DNA of 64,000 bases from Variovorax sp. UMC13 (GCF_014170375.1 NZ_LZZW01000004.1:1-64000), one strand, 5' to 3'. Positions 38,490 to 47,976 are shown, counted from the stretch's first letter. Made by a program: numbers and translations. The notes: generated by a model from the sequence alone, not told the origin.

Positions 38490-38673
38490 GGAGGGTGACG
38501 CGATGGGCCGAGCCTGGACCATGGGTCGAGGGCCGGCCCATCGCCTCGACGGGGCGAAGGCGGTGGAAGACAGGGGGGATTTTCAACCAGATCGTGCGCG
38601 GGCCCTCGCAGCACCCCATGCATTGGGGGGCGATGGGCATCGGCCGCGCGTCTCGCCGCGGCGCCCCGTCTTT

Positions 38674-39081
38674 CTAGGCGTGCCGCCGCGCCGTGACGGG
38701 CAGCGTGCGCACGCGGTTCTCCGCCGAGGCCGGCCCCCAGCCCTGCGGCAGTTCATGCAGCACGGCCCTGGCGTCGAGCGAGTGGATCGCCACCGAGGTG
38801 TCCGCCGGAATGCGCCCCTGCGCCACCATCGCCTCGTAGCGCAGGGCGCTCACGCGCAGGAAGGACGCGAAGTTGCCGACCTCGCCGCGCGCCGCCACCA
38901 GCTCGTCGTAGAGCCGCTCGATGAGCTGCACCACGACCATGCCGTCGCGCTGCGCGATTTCCTCGAGCACCTGCCAGAACAGGTTCTCGAGCCGGATGCT
39001 GGTGACCACGCCATGCAGCCGCACCGAGCGCGTGCGCGCGTCGTAGCTCTGCGGGTCGGCACTGATGAAGACTTCGCACAT
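38674..39081 (-). CDS. Ribbon-helix-helix domain protein
   Basis: The 135-residue protein has an N-terminal ribbon-helix-helix-like region (TRSVRLHGVVTSIRLENLFW, then QVLEEIAQRDGM), as in the RHH_4 family. Such proteins are often DNA-binding repressors, but many members are of unknown role. The C-terminal 60 residues are variable. It is a single gene between the response regulator promoter and the PfpI-like gene. Confidence 0.75.
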   Translation of the reverse strand: MCEVFISADPQSYDARTRSVRLHGVVTSIRLENLFWQVLEEIAQRDGMVVVQLIERLYDELVAARGEVGNFASFLRVSALRYEAMVAQGRIPADTSVAIHSLDARAVLHELPQGWGPASAENRVRTLPVTARRHA

Positions 39082-39142
39082 GCGGCCTCCTGGGTGGGAA
39101 TGGTGGGCGACGCTCGCACTGTAGCGCCACCCACGCGGGCCC

Positions 39143-39721
39143 TCAGTGTTCGATGCGCGTGCCCAGCACGACCAGGAACTGCGCGAGCCACGCCGGGTGC
39201 GCGGGCCAGGCGGGCGCCGTGACCAGGTTGCGGTCGGTCACGGCCTGGTCGACCGGAATGCCCACGTACTCCGCACCGGCCAGTTCCACCTCGACCTGGC
39301 ACGCCGGGTAGGCCGACACCTTGCGGCCCTTGAGCAGGCCGGTGGCCGCGAGCAGCTGCGCGCCGTGGCACACCGACGCCACCGGCTTGTCGGTCGCCAG
39401 GAAATGCTTGGCGATCTCGACCACGCGGCTGTGCATGCGCAGGTACTCGGGCGCGCGGCCGCCGGGGACGACCAGCGCGTCGTAGGCCTCGGGCTTCACG
39501 TCGGCGAAGTTGGCGTTCAGCGTGAAGCGGTGGCCCGGCTTCTCGCTGTAGGTCTGGGCGCCCTCGAAGTCGTGGATGGCGGTGTGCACCCAGTCGCCGG
39601 CCTTCTTGTCGGGCGCCACCGCGTGCACCGTGTGGCCCACGGCCAGCAGGGCCTGGAAAGGGACCATGGTTTCGTAGTCTTCGGCGTAGTCGCCGCAGAG
39701 CATGAGGATCTTGCGAGCCAT
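39143..39721 (-). CDS. DJ-1/PfpI-family protein
   Basis: The 192-residue protein has the flavodoxin-like DJ-1/PfpI fold with the nucleophile elbow [10 protein letters not shown] and the Glu/Asp region [12 protein letters not shown]. Members include glyoxalase III, chaperone-like deglycase candidates and Cys peptidases. Activity cannot be told from sequence. GGAGA precedes [10 protein letters not shown] at 39721, which fixes the start. It appears monocistronic. Confidence 0.88.
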   Translation of the reverse strand: MARKILMLCGDYAEDYETMVPFQALLAVGHTVHAVAPDKKAGDWVHTAIHDFEGAQTYSEKPGHRFTLNANFADVKPEAYDALVVPGGRAPEYLRMHSRVVEIAKHFLATDKPVASVCHGAQLLAATGLLKGRKVSAYPACQVEVELAGAEYVGIPVDQAVTDRNLVTAPAWPAHPAWLAQFLVVLGTRIEH

Positions 39722-39897
39722 CGGTTTGTCTCCTTCGGATGAGGTATGGAATGCGCCCCGGCATGGACATGCGGGCCGTCGCCGCATTATTCGAAGGCGA
39801 CGGCCGCAGCGGGTAGCAGCCGGCTGTGACCGTGCGCGTCATCCCGCGGTCACGCGGCGGCCCGACAATCCTTCTCCCCCTACCTTGGAGCCCGGAG

Positions 39898-41679
39898 ATG
39901 CGCCTGCGCTGGCGAAAGCCCTGGCCCGTCGGCATGCTGCTGATGATGGCGCTGGCCGCCTGCAGCACCGTGCCCGGAGAGGAAGGCGCCCGCCCTTCGC
40001 TGACGGTCAAGCTCATCGCCTTCAACGACCTGCACGGCAACCTGGAACCGCCGAGGCTGGCCATCGCCGCCCCCTACTCCACCGGCGGCACGGTGGCCGT
40101 GCCCGCGGGCGGCGCGGCCTACATGGCCACGGCCATCGCGGCGCTCAAGGCGAAGAACCCGCACCACGCGGTGGTCTCGGCCGGCGACATGATCGGCGCC
40201 TCGCCGCTGGTGTCGGCGCTGTTCCTCGACGAGCCGACCATCGAGGCCGTGAACGCGATGGGCATCGACTTCAACGCGGTCGGCAACCACGAGTTCGACA
40301 AGGGCCAGGCCGAGCTGCTGCGCATGCAGCACGGTGGCTGCGCGAAATACACGACGCTCGTGCCCTGCCAGGTGAACGCGGCCTTCCCGGGCGCCAACTT
40401 CGGCTTGCTCGCGGCCAACACGGTCAAGCGTGATGGCACGACGCTGTTCCCGGCCACGGGGCTCAAGACCTTCACGCAGGGCGAGGCCCAAGTCACGGTG
40501 GGCTTCATCGGCCTGACGCTCAAGGCCACGCCGACGGCGGTCACGCCCGCGGGGGTGGCGGGGCTCGCCTTCCAGGACGAGGCCGACACCGCCAATGCGC
40601 TGATCCCGGGCCTGCGCGCGCAGGGCGCCGACGTGATCGTGGTGGTGATGCACGAGGGCGGCACCACCACCGTGGGCTACAACGACAAAAGCTGCGCCGG
40701 GCTCAGCGGCAACGTGCGGCCGATCCTCGACCGGCTCGACCCGCGCGTCGACGTCGTGATCTCGGGCCACACCCACAGCGCCTATGTCTGCGACTACGGC
40801 CAGATCAATCCGGCCAGGCCTTTCCTGCTGACCAGCGCGGGCCAGTACGGCACGCTGCTCACCGAGATCGACCTGGTGGTGGACACGGCGACGCGCAAGG
40901 TCACGGCCAGGTCGGCCGACAACCTGATCGTGCAGGGCGAGGCCTTCACGCGCGGCGCGGACACGGTGGCGATCAGCGACCAATACCCGCGCTTCCAGAA
41001 GAACGCCGAAATCGATGCCCTGATCGCACGCTACCGCGCGGTCGCGGCGCCGCTGGTGCAGCGCGTGGTGGGCCGGCTCACCGCCCCGGCCAGCCGCGCG
41101 CCCACGCCCTCGCGCGAGAGCGTGCTGGGCAACCTGATCGCCGATTCGCAGCTGGCCGCCACCGCGCCCGCGGCCAAGGGCGGCGCGCAGATCGCGTTCA
41201 TGAACCCGGGCGGCGTGCGCGCGGACCTGGTGCCCGGCGCGAACGGCGACGTGCGCTACGGCCAGCTGTTCAGCGTGCAGCCCTTCGGCAACAACCTGGT
41301 GGTGAAGACCCTGACCGGCGCGCAGATCCGCGCCCTGCTCGAACAGCAGTTCGCCAGCGGCACCAACACCCTGGCCACGCCGCGCGTGCTGCTGCCCTCG
41401 CGCGGCTTCCGCTACCGCTACGACCTGTCGCGCCCGGCCGGCGCGCGCATCGAGGGCATGACGCTCGACGGCGTGCCGCTGGCGGATGGCAAGGCCTACC
41501 GCGTGACCATGAACAGCTTCCTGGCCAGCGGCGGCGACAACTTCACGGTGTTCAACCAGGGCACGGACGTGCTGGGCGGCGACCTGGACATCGACGCCTT
41601 CGAAGCCTACCTGCAGGCCCACCCGGCGCTCGTGCCGCCGGCGGCCGACCGCATCACCGCGATCGGCACGGTACGCTGA
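39898..41679 (+). CDS. 5'-nucleotidase/metallophosphatase lipoprotein
   Basis: The 593-residue protein has a lipobox (MALAACST) near residue 20. An N-terminal metallophosphatase domain holds AFNDLHGNLEP, VGNHEFD and SGHTHSAY. A C-terminal 5'-nucleotidase domain contains NPGGVRADL and SFLASGGDNFTVF. It should hydrolyse nucleotides or nucleotide sugars in the periplasm to nucleosides that can be imported. All metal ligands of the first domain appear present. GGAG lies just before ATG 39898. Confidence 0.9.
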   Translation: MRLRWRKPWPVGMLLMMALAACSTVPGEEGARPSLTVKLIAFNDLHGNLEPPRLAIAAPYSTGGTVAVPAGGAAYMATAIAALKAKNPHHAVVSAGDMIGASPLVSALFLDEPTIEAVNAMGIDFNAVGNHEFDKGQAELLRMQHGGCAKYTTLVPCQVNAAFPGANFGLLAANTVKRDGTTLFPATGLKTFTQGEAQVTVGFIGLTLKATPTAVTPAGVAGLAFQDEADTANALIPGLRAQGADVIVVVMHEGGTTTVGYNDKSCAGLSGNVRPILDRLDPRVDVVISGHTHSAYVCDYGQINPARPFLLTSAGQYGTLLTEIDLVVDTATRKVTARSADNLIVQGEAFTRGADTVAISDQYPRFQKNAEIDALIARYRAVAAPLVQRVVGRLTAPASRAPTPSRESVLGNLIADSQLAATAPAAKGGAQIAFMNPGGVRADLVPGANGDVRYGQLFSVQPFGNNLVVKTLTGAQIRALLEQQFASGTNTLATPRVLLPSRGFRYRYDLSRPAGARIEGMTLDGVPLADGKAYRVTMNSFLASGGDNFTVFNQGTDVLGGDLDIDAFEAYLQAHPALVPPAADRITAIGTVR

Positions 41680-42279
41680 TCAGCGCGGCTCGGCCACGGC
41701 GCGGACCAGGCGCGTGGCGGGCGCGACCAGCGCGCGCAGGTCGCTCGAGCGGTCCTGCTCCACCGCTTCGAGGATCAGCTCGTTGATGCCGCCCACCACC
41801 GCCAGCGCGAGCTCGGGCGACAGGCGCGCGCCGCCGTCCGAGCCCGTGGCCAGCGCCACGAAGCTCGCGATCTGCGCGTTGACCTTGCGGCGCACCGCGA
41901 GGCCGGTCAGGCCCAGGCCCAGGATCTCGACGAACAGCGTCTTGAGCAGCACCGGGTCCTGCGCGAGGAAGTCGAGGTAGGCCGTGACGGCATGCTCGAC
42001 CTGCGTCTGCCAGGGCTGCAGCGGGTCGACTGCCGCGCTCAGCACCCCCAGCGCCTGCTCGCTCGCGGATTCGTAGAGCGCGATCAGGCAATCGGCCTTG
42101 GTCGCGAAGTGCTCGTAGAAGCTGCGCCGCGACACCGCGGCCTCGCGCACGATGTCGGCGATGGTCGTGTCGGCATAGCCCTTGGCCGCCACCGCCTTCG
42201 CCATGCCTTCGAGCAGGCGGTAGTGGTGCGCGTGCTGCAGCTCGGGGCTTTCGGAGAAAGCGGTGTCGGTGGACGTCAT
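41680..42279 (-). CDS. TetR-family repressor
   Basis: The 199-residue protein has a TetR N-terminal helix-turn-helix: AVAAKGYADTTIADIVREAA, then VSRRSFYEHFATKADCL. The effector domain is variable. I start at MTSTDTAFSE (42279); an upstream in-frame ATG at 42357 would read through its own operator region. Two matching dyads lie between this gene and the divergent metal-hydrolase gene, so it probably represses itself and that gene. Confidence 0.9.
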   Translation of the reverse strand: MTSTDTAFSESPELQHAHHYRLLEGMAKAVAAKGYADTTIADIVREAAVSRRSFYEHFATKADCLIALYESASEQALGVLSAAVDPLQPWQTQVEHAVTAYLDFLAQDPVLLKTLFVEILGLGLTGLAVRRKVNAQIASFVALATGSDGGARLSPELALAVVGGINELILEAVEQDRSSDLRALVAPATRLVRAVAEPR

Positions 42280-42301
42280 GCGGCCCGATTGTCGAAAGGG
42301 T

Positions 42302-42319
42302 TGGTACTTGACAGTACCA
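42302..42319. promoter_or_regulatory. TetR operator candidate 1
   Basis: TGGTACTTGACAGTACCA is a perfect 7-bp inverted repeat around TGAC. It lies 23 bp upstream of the TetR start codon. The same GGTAC half-sites appear in the second dyad, with centres 37 bp apart. The TTGACA inside the dyad could itself be the -35 of a rightward promoter. Confidence 0.72.
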
Positions 42320-42339
42320 GATTCGAAGTCCAGGATGGC

Positions 42340-42355
42340 GGTACGCATTCGTACC
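42340..42355. promoter_or_regulatory. TetR operator candidate 2
   Basis: GGTACGCATTCGTACC is a perfect 6-bp inverted repeat with a four-base centre. It is 35 bp upstream of the metal-hydrolase ATG and shares GGTAC/GTACC half-sites with operator candidate 1. Confidence 0.72.
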
Positions 42356-42389
42356 AACGCCTTTCTTCAGCCTCACACTCCGTTCCGCC

Positions 42390-43226
42390 ATGACCGAGCT
42401 CGTCGTCCGCCGCCTGCTGATCGATCTGCAACCGCCCTTCGCGCGCGACTGGTGCGGCGGCGATGCCTTCTCCACCGCCTTCTTCAACGCGCTCTCGATG
42501 AGCTTTCCCTACGGCGAGCAGTTCTTCATCGACGCGGTGCGCGCCACGGTCGACACCTTGCCGCCCGAGCTGCAGGCGCGGCACAAGGCCGAGGTCAAGG
42601 GCTTCATCGGCCAGGAGGCCACGCACCGCCGCATCCACGCGCTGTTCAACGAGCAGCTCGAACGCCAGGGCCTGGTCGACCGCTGGACGCCGCGCGCCAT
42701 GGCGCGCATGAAGGTGCTGGAAGGCGCCGACCCGCGCCATGCGCTGGCGATCACGGCCGCGACCGAGCACTTCACCGCGATGTTCGCCGACTGGCTGCTG
42801 GCCCATCCGCAGGTGCTCGACGGCGCCGAAGCACGCCTGAAGACGATGTGGCTGTGGCACAGCGCGGAGGAGTCCGAGCACAAGAACACGGCCTTCGACC
42901 TCTACCGCGCGGCGGAGGGTTCGCAGGCCTGGCGCACGCGCTGGTTCCGGCGCGTGACGACCCTGTTCCTTGCCGACCTCGCGCGCCAGACCGTGGCCAA
43001 TCTGCGCCATGAAGGCCAGTTGTGGAAGTGGTCGACCTGGCGCAGCGCGGCGCGCATCCTGCTGGGGCGCGAGGGCCTGCTGCGCAGCAACCTGCCGGCC
43101 TGGCGCGCCTACTTCCGCGCGGACTTCCATCCCTCGCAGCAGCACAGCGGGCTGTCGGAACGCTGGCTCCACGACAACACCGCGGTGTTCGAGCCGGTCA
43201 ACGCGCCGCGCCCGGCCGCCGGCTGA
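42390..43226 (+). CDS. Predicted metal-dependent hydrolase (ferritin-like fold, COG3687/Metal_hydrol)
   Basis: The 278-residue protein has the pattern of the predicted metal-dependent hydrolase family. The carboxylate/His sets FIGQEATHRRIH, TEHFTAMFADW and WHSAEESEHKNTAFD sit on long helices and would form a di-metal centre. The biochemical reaction of the family is not established to my knowledge. It is divergent from the TetR gene with both operator dyads between. It may modify a fatty or hydrophobic compound that also induces the repressor, but this is an inference. Confidence 0.83.
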   Translation: MTELVVRRLLIDLQPPFARDWCGGDAFSTAFFNALSMSFPYGEQFFIDAVRATVDTLPPELQARHKAEVKGFIGQEATHRRIHALFNEQLERQGLVDRWTPRAMARMKVLEGADPRHALAITAATEHFTAMFADWLLAHPQVLDGAEARLKTMWLWHSAEESEHKNTAFDLYRAAEGSQAWRTRWFRRVTTLFLADLARQTVANLRHEGQLWKWSTWRSAARILLGREGLLRSNLPAWRAYFRADFHPSQQHSGLSERWLHDNTAVFEPVNAPRPAAG

Positions 43227-43239
43227 GCGGCGGCTGCGC

Positions 43240-45768
43240 CTACCAGCTGTAGCCGGCCGTCAGGTAGACGCTGCGGCCTTCGCCGTAGTAGCAGCCCGCG
43301 GCCGCGAGGCAGGTGGCGACGTATTCCTTGTCCGCGAGGTTGGCGATGTTGAGCGCCAGCCGCACGCCCTTGAGCGAGGGCCGCACCCGACCCAGGTCCC
43401 AGCGCAGTGCCGCGTCGTACAGGGTCACGCCCGGCACGCGGTAGACGTTGGCGTTGTCGCCGAAGGTCGCGCTGGTGTGGCGCACGCCCACGCCGAAGGC
43501 CAGGCCGGCCAGCGCCTCCGACTGGAAGCTGTAGTCGAGCCAGGCCGCGGCCTGGCGCTCGGGCACATAGGCGAAGCGCTTGCCCAGCGTGCTCACGCCC
43601 GCGGCGTTGGGATTGGCGCGCGTGACCCGGCTGTCGGTGTAGGCGTAGGAAGCGATCAGGTCCAGGCCGCGCGCGATCGGGCCGCGCCCTTCCAGTTCCA
43701 GCCCGCGCACGCGCACCTCGCCGGTCTGCTCGCTGAAGGAGCGGCTCAGCGGATCGGGCGTGAGCACGTTGGCCTGCGTCAGCTCGTAGGCGGCGGCGGT
43801 GAACAGCGCCTTCGAGCCCACGGGCTGGTACTTCAGGCCGACCTCGGTCTGCTTGCCCTTGGTGGGCTCGAACACATTGCCCAGGCGATCGGTGCCGGCC
43901 GCGGGCTGGAAAGAGGTCGAGTGGCTCAGGTAGGGCACCACGCCGTTGTCGAAGCTGTACATCAGCGCGGCGCGGCCGGTGAATTCGCCGTCGCTTTGCG
44001 TGACGTTCGTGACGCGGCCGTTGGCGGGCGTGAGCGTGCGGGTGGCGGTGTGGGCCTTGTCGTAGCGGCCGCCCAGCACCACGCTCCAGCGCTCCCAGTG
44101 CATCTGGTCCTGCAGGTAGAAGCCGGCCTGGCGGCGCTTCTGGTCGATGTGCGTGCCGACCGCGGGCACGATGCCGCTGTCGAGGCCGTACACCGGCCGG
44201 TAGGCGTTGAAGGGCGTGGCCAGCACGCGCAGGTTGGTTTCGTCGAAGGCCGCCTTCTCGTTGGAGAAGTCGACGCCGGCCAGCAGCGTGTGGCGCAGCG
44301 TGCCGGTGCGGAAGTCGGCCTGCAGCTGCGTGTCGACGGTCAGCATGTCGGCCTGCTCGGGAAAGGCCCAGGCGTAGCGCTGCAGCGACGCCGGGTTGCA
44401 AGCCGCCAGGCAGAAGGCCTGCACGCGCTGTGTCGTGGCGTCGACCTTGCCGTAGCGCAGGTTCTGCCGCACGGTGAAGGTGCCGTCGAGCTTGTGTTCG
44501 GCCTCCCAGCCGATGAAGCGCTGGCGGTTGTCGTAGCGGTCGAAGCCGGGCTCGCCCACGAAGGCGCCGCGCGGCAGCGCGGCATAGCGGCTGGTGTCGA
44601 GCGTGCCGGCCGCGGGCAGCGAGGGCGCGCCGCCGCCGCCGGGCGAATCGAGCGACTGCCAGTGCGCGAGCAGCGTGATGCGCGTGGCCTCCGAGGGGCG
44701 GTAGGTCAGCGAGGGCGCGAAGTAGGTCTTGCGCTCCGAGACGAAGTCGTAGGCGGTGTCGGCCTCGCGGTGCACGCCGACCAGGCGGTAGCGCCAGACG
44801 CCATCGGCATCGAGCGCACCGCCGAGGTCGAAGGCCAGCTGCCGGCGGCTGTGGCTGCCGGCCTGGAGCTCGACCTCGCGCACGGTCTCGGTCGTGGGGC
44901 GCTTGCTCACCATGTTCACCAGCCCGCCCGGCGTGGCCTGGCCGTAGAGCACCGACGACGGGCCCTTGACCACTTCGACGCGCTCCAGGCCCCAGGGCTC
45001 GATGCGCGGCTGCGAATAGCCGCGCGCGCCGAAAGGCAGGCGCAGGTTGTCGAGGTAGCGCGCCGGCGGCGTGAAACCGCGCAGCGTGAGCCAGTCGTAG
45101 CGCAGGTCGGTGTTGCCGTACTGCGCGACGATGCCGGGCGTGTAGCGCAGGCTTTCGACCAGCGTGGTCGCGCCCTGCGCATCCATCTGGTCGCGGGTGA
45201 CGACCGAGACCGATTGCGGGGTCTCGAGCAGCGGCGTGTCGGTCTTGGTGCCGCCCGTGGCCAGGCGCGCGACGAAGCCCGCGACCGGGCTCTTGGCGGT
45301 CTCTTCGCCGGCCCGGGCCGTGACCAGCACGGTGGGCAGCGAGGACGCCTCGCCGTTCGCGCGCGCCTCGGGCGCGGGCGCGGGCGCCGCCGGCAGGCGG
45401 GCCACGCCGTAGACATTGCCGCTGCGCGTGGCCTGCAGGCCGCTGCCGGCCAGCGCGGCCGACAGGCCCTCGGCGACCGTGAAGCGGCCGCGCACGCCGG
45501 CACTCGAAAGGCCGGCCGTGACCGCGGCGTCGGTCGACAGCAGGATGCCGGCCCGGCCCGCGAACTGGCTCAGCACCGTGCCCAGCGGGCCGGGCGCGAT
45601 GGCGTAGTCGCGCGCTTCGGCCGCGGGAGCCTGCGCCAGCACGGGGGCGGCGTGCAGCGCGGCCGCCACCGGGAACGCGGCCAGCGCGGCCTGCAGGGAG
45701 CGCGCGAGCACGCGCGGGGCGAGGAAGGAACTCGGGAAGGCGGTCGATCGTTTCTGGAACGCAGGCAT
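43240..45768 (-). CDS. TonB-dependent siderophore receptor with signalling domain
   Basis: The 842-residue outer-membrane receptor has a signal peptide ending AAPVLAQ and a secretin/TonB short N-terminal domain (about 50-125, YAIAPGPLGTVLSQFAGRAG). The plug holds TPQSVSVVTRDQMDAQGATT and VEVVKGPSSVLYGQATPGG. The barrel ends in Trp. The Cys-pair segment near the C-terminus (TCLAAAGCYYGEGRSVYLT) recalls ferrichrome-type FhuA receptors. It should import a ferric siderophore, perhaps a hydroxamate, and signal to FecR. Its gene follows FecI and FecR genes after a 95-bp gap. Confidence 0.9.
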   Translation of the reverse strand: MPAFQKRSTAFPSSFLAPRVLARSLQAALAAFPVAAALHAAPVLAQAPAAEARDYAIAPGPLGTVLSQFAGRAGILLSTDAAVTAGLSSAGVRGRFTVAEGLSAALAGSGLQATRSGNVYGVARLPAAPAPAPEARANGEASSLPTVLVTARAGEETAKSPVAGFVARLATGGTKTDTPLLETPQSVSVVTRDQMDAQGATTLVESLRYTPGIVAQYGNTDLRYDWLTLRGFTPPARYLDNLRLPFGARGYSQPRIEPWGLERVEVVKGPSSVLYGQATPGGLVNMVSKRPTTETVREVELQAGSHSRRQLAFDLGGALDADGVWRYRLVGVHREADTAYDFVSERKTYFAPSLTYRPSEATRITLLAHWQSLDSPGGGGAPSLPAAGTLDTSRYAALPRGAFVGEPGFDRYDNRQRFIGWEAEHKLDGTFTVRQNLRYGKVDATTQRVQAFCLAACNPASLQRYAWAFPEQADMLTVDTQLQADFRTGTLRHTLLAGVDFSNEKAAFDETNLRVLATPFNAYRPVYGLDSGIVPAVGTHIDQKRRQAGFYLQDQMHWERWSVVLGGRYDKAHTATRTLTPANGRVTNVTQSDGEFTGRAALMYSFDNGVVPYLSHSTSFQPAAGTDRLGNVFEPTKGKQTEVGLKYQPVGSKALFTAAAYELTQANVLTPDPLSRSFSEQTGEVRVRGLELEGRGPIARGLDLIASYAYTDSRVTRANPNAAGVSTLGKRFAYVPERQAAAWLDYSFQSEALAGLAFGVGVRHTSATFGDNANVYRVPGVTLYDAALRWDLGRVRPSLKGVRLALNIANLADKEYVATCLAAAGCYYGEGRSVYLTAGYSW

Positions 45769-45863
45769 GGCGGGCGGCTTTCAGGCAAGACGGGAGGGTT
45801 GTCTCCTGTGATGCCCATCGGCGGCGCCAAAAGGGAACCTCAGGCGCGATTATTTTTTCTTCG

Positions 45864-46868
45864 TCAGCGCTTCGCCGGCCCGGCCCCGACCACGGTCCAC
45901 CACGGCAGCGGCCGGTGCACCTTCACCGGCAGGGTCGCCTGCAGCGCGGCCAGGATGCGCTCGGTGTCGGCCAGCGGATAGGCGCCGACGAGGCGCAGCT
46001 CGGCCACTTCGGGCGCGCAGCCCAGGTAGCCCGGGCGGTAGCGGCCCAGCTCGGCGATGAAATCCGCCAGGCGCATGCCGTCGGCGACCAGCATGCCGCG
46101 GATCCAGGCGTCTTCCTCGGGCGCGACCGGCACGGGCGCCTCGACGCGGTCGGCGAAGACCCGTGCCTGCTGGCCCGCGGCCAGCGTGCGCGGCGCGCCG
46201 ACATCGGCCGGCCGCGCCTCGACCGCGCCCTCGAACACCGCGAGCCGCACTGCCTCGCCGCCCTCCTCGTGCCGCACCGAGAAGCGCGTGTCGAGCGCGG
46301 TGAGCCGGCCCTGCGGCACGTCGACCACCAGCGGCCGCGAGGCATGGGCCGCGTCGTGGCCGCTGGTCAGCAGCACCTCGCCCCGGTGCAGCACGATGCG
46401 GCGCAGACCGGCCGAGAAATCGACGTCGAGCGCGGTGGCGGTGTTGAGCCAGAGCCGGCTGCCGTCGGCCAGCACGATCTCGCGCCGCTCGCCGGTCTGG
46501 GTGCGATGGGCCGCGACCCAGCCGCGCCACGGCAGTTGTCCCGCGCCCAGCCAGGCCGCGAGGCCCGCGACCGGTGCGACGGCCAGCGCGCGCAGCGCGG
46601 TGCGGCGGCGCGCGCTGGCGGCCGCGCCGCGCGCGTCGAGCGCCCGCCGCGCCGGCAGCCCGGCCAGGCCGGCGAACTCGCCCGCCACCGCCTCCACACG
46701 CTGCCAGGCGGCGCGCTGGCGCGGGCCGGTGTCGAGCCAGCGCTGCCACTGCTGGCGCTGGGCTTCGCTGGGGCTGCCGGCCTGCAGCACGGCGAACCAA
46801 TCGGCCGCCTGCTGCAGGTCCTCGAAGGCCGGGGCGCCCGGCGAGGACGACGGTGGCGACGCGCTCAT
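45864..46868 (-). CDS. FecR-type regulator of the siderophore cassette
   Basis: The 334-residue protein has a DUF4880-like N-terminus (QQAADWFAVLQAGSPSEAQR) and one membrane span near residues 85-105. The FecR domain follows (TQTGERREIVLADGSRLWLN). Its start overlaps the sigma-factor stop (ATGA), so the two are translationally coupled. It passes the occupancy signal of the receptor to the sigma factor. Confidence 0.9.
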   Translation of the reverse strand: MSASPPSSSPGAPAFEDLQQAADWFAVLQAGSPSEAQRQQWQRWLDTGPRQRAAWQRVEAVAGEFAGLAGLPARRALDARGAAASARRRTALRALAVAPVAGLAAWLGAGQLPWRGWVAAHRTQTGERREIVLADGSRLWLNTATALDVDFSAGLRRIVLHRGEVLLTSGHDAAHASRPLVVDVPQGRLTALDTRFSVRHEEGGEAVRLAVFEGAVEARPADVGAPRTLAAGQQARVFADRVEAPVPVAPEEDAWIRGMLVADGMRLADFIAELGRYRPGYLGCAPEVAELRLVGAYPLADTERILAALQATLPVKVHRPLPWWTVVGAGPAKR

Positions 46869-47380
46869 GGCTGCTCGGCCAGCAGCAGGCACTGCAGCAT
46901 CGCCTGCGCCATGTACTTCTTCATCATGCGCTCCGACACCTTCAGCTGCGTGCCGATCTCGGCGTAGGTCAGCCCGTCGAGCTGCGACAGCAGGAAGGCG
47001 GCGCGCGCCTTGGGGTTGAGCCGGTCCAGCATGGCGTCGATGCGGCACAGCGTCTCGAGCGCCATCAGCCGCTCTTCCGGCGAAGGCGCCATCGGCTCGG
47101 GCAGCACGGCCAGCGCCTCGCGCCAGGCGCGCTCGATGTCCTGGCGGCGCCAGTGGTTCACCACCACGCCGTGCGCCAGCGTGCGCAGAAAGGCGCGCGG
47201 CTCGGCCAGTGAGAGCGCATCGCGCGACAGCATCAGCCGCACGAAGGTGTCGTGCGCCAGGTCGGCCGCGCACGAAGCGCCGCCCAGGCGCCGCCGGAAC
47301 CAGCCGAGCAGCCAGCCATGGTGGGCACGGTAGATCGCGTCGATGGAGGCCGGGGTGGAGGGATGCGAGGTGGCGGACAC
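46865..47380 (-). CDS. FecI-type ECF sigma factor of the siderophore cassette
   Basis: The 171-residue protein has region 2 (YRAHHGWLLGWFRRRLGGAS, then CAADLAHDTFVRLM) and region 4 (LDGLTYAEIGTQLKVSERMM). It is the same length as the heme-locus sigma factor and clearly a paralogue. A Fur-like box lies 30 bp upstream. It should direct transcription of the receptor gene at 45768 and perhaps of siderophore genes elsewhere. Confidence 0.92.
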   Translation of the reverse strand: MSATSHPSTPASIDAIYRAHHGWLLGWFRRRLGGASCAADLAHDTFVRLMLSRDALSLAEPRAFLRTLAHGVVVNHWRRQDIERAWREALAVLPEPMAPSPEERLMALETLCRIDAMLDRLNPKARAAFLLSQLDGLTYAEIGTQLKVSERMMKKYMAQAMLQCLLLAEQP

Positions 47381-47409
47381 GGTGCGAAGGCGCCGGGCAG
47401 CGACCCGAC

Positions 47410-47428
47410 AATAAGAATCGTTCGCATT
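47410..47428 (-). promoter_or_regulatory. Fur-like box upstream of the siderophore-cassette sigma factor
   Basis: On the minus strand the sequence is AATGCGAACGATTCTTATT. It differs at only two positions from the box upstream of the heme-locus sigma gene (12583-12601). Position and orientation relative to the sigma gene are the same. It is the likely site of iron-dependent repression. Confidence 0.7.
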
Positions 47429-47448
47429 CTAAGCGGCGATCGCAGTCC

Positions 47449-47943
47449 TCAGCCCAGGCCGCCGCCACGCCTTCCGCGATCCGCCTTCGGCAGCACCGCC
47501 GCCTCGGCCATGCGCTCGGCCTGTGCCTGCAGGCGCTGCAGCGCGGCGTCGAAGCGCTCGGCCTCGGCCGGCGCCAGCGCCGCCGCGAGCTCGACGTTGA
47601 TCGCGCTCACCAGCGGAAAGAGTTCGTCGTAGAGCGCGCGGCCGCGCTCGGTCAGGCACAGGATCACCTGTCGGCGGTCGCTGGCCAGCGCCTCGCGCGA
47701 GACCAGCGCCTTGGCCACCAGCGAGCCGACCGCCTTCGAGGTGCGCGCGCGGTCGAGCTGCGCCTGCTCGGCCAGCTGCGACGAGCTCAGCGCGCCCGAA
47801 CCGGCCAGCGTGACCAGCATGCGCCACTCGCGCCGCGTGATGCCGAAGCGGCCTTCGCACAGCCGCGTGACCATGCGGCCGGTCACGGCCATCAGGCGCG
47901 ACAGGCGGTACAGGAGCAGGGCCTCCAGCGGTGGCGGGGTCAT
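47449..47943 (-). CDS. MarR-family regulator
   Basis: The 164-residue protein has the MarR winged helix: FGITRREWRMLVTLAGSG, SQLAEQAQLDRARTSKAVGS, and the wing ALASDRRQVILCLTERG. The start is MTPPPLEALL at 47943. It is divergent from the Bug receptor gene, with 132 bp between. A dyad CGATGG-N10-CCATCG at 47977-47998 is a plausible binding site, so it may control the Bug/sulfatase genes in response to an aromatic or similar ligand. Confidence 0.9.
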   Translation of the reverse strand: MTPPPLEALLLYRLSRLMAVTGRMVTRLCEGRFGITRREWRMLVTLAGSGALSSSQLAEQAQLDRARTSKAVGSLVAKALVSREALASDRRQVILCLTERGRALYDELFPLVSAINVELAAALAPAEAERFDAALQRLQAQAERMAEAAVLPKADRGRRGGGLG

Positions 47944-47976
47944 GGAACGGTCGCGGTTCGTACGGGTTAGTCCCGA

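Noticed and set aside
38614..38628. Near-palindrome CCCCATGCATTGGGG as an operator of the two-component system
   Set aside because: It is imperfect, single, and in a G/C-run context; no second site or matching half-site supports it.
41680..42357. Longer TetR protein starting at ATG 42357
   Set aside because: The extra 26 residues would be encoded across both operator dyads and have no TetR-family character. MTSTDTAFSE at 42279 is the better start.
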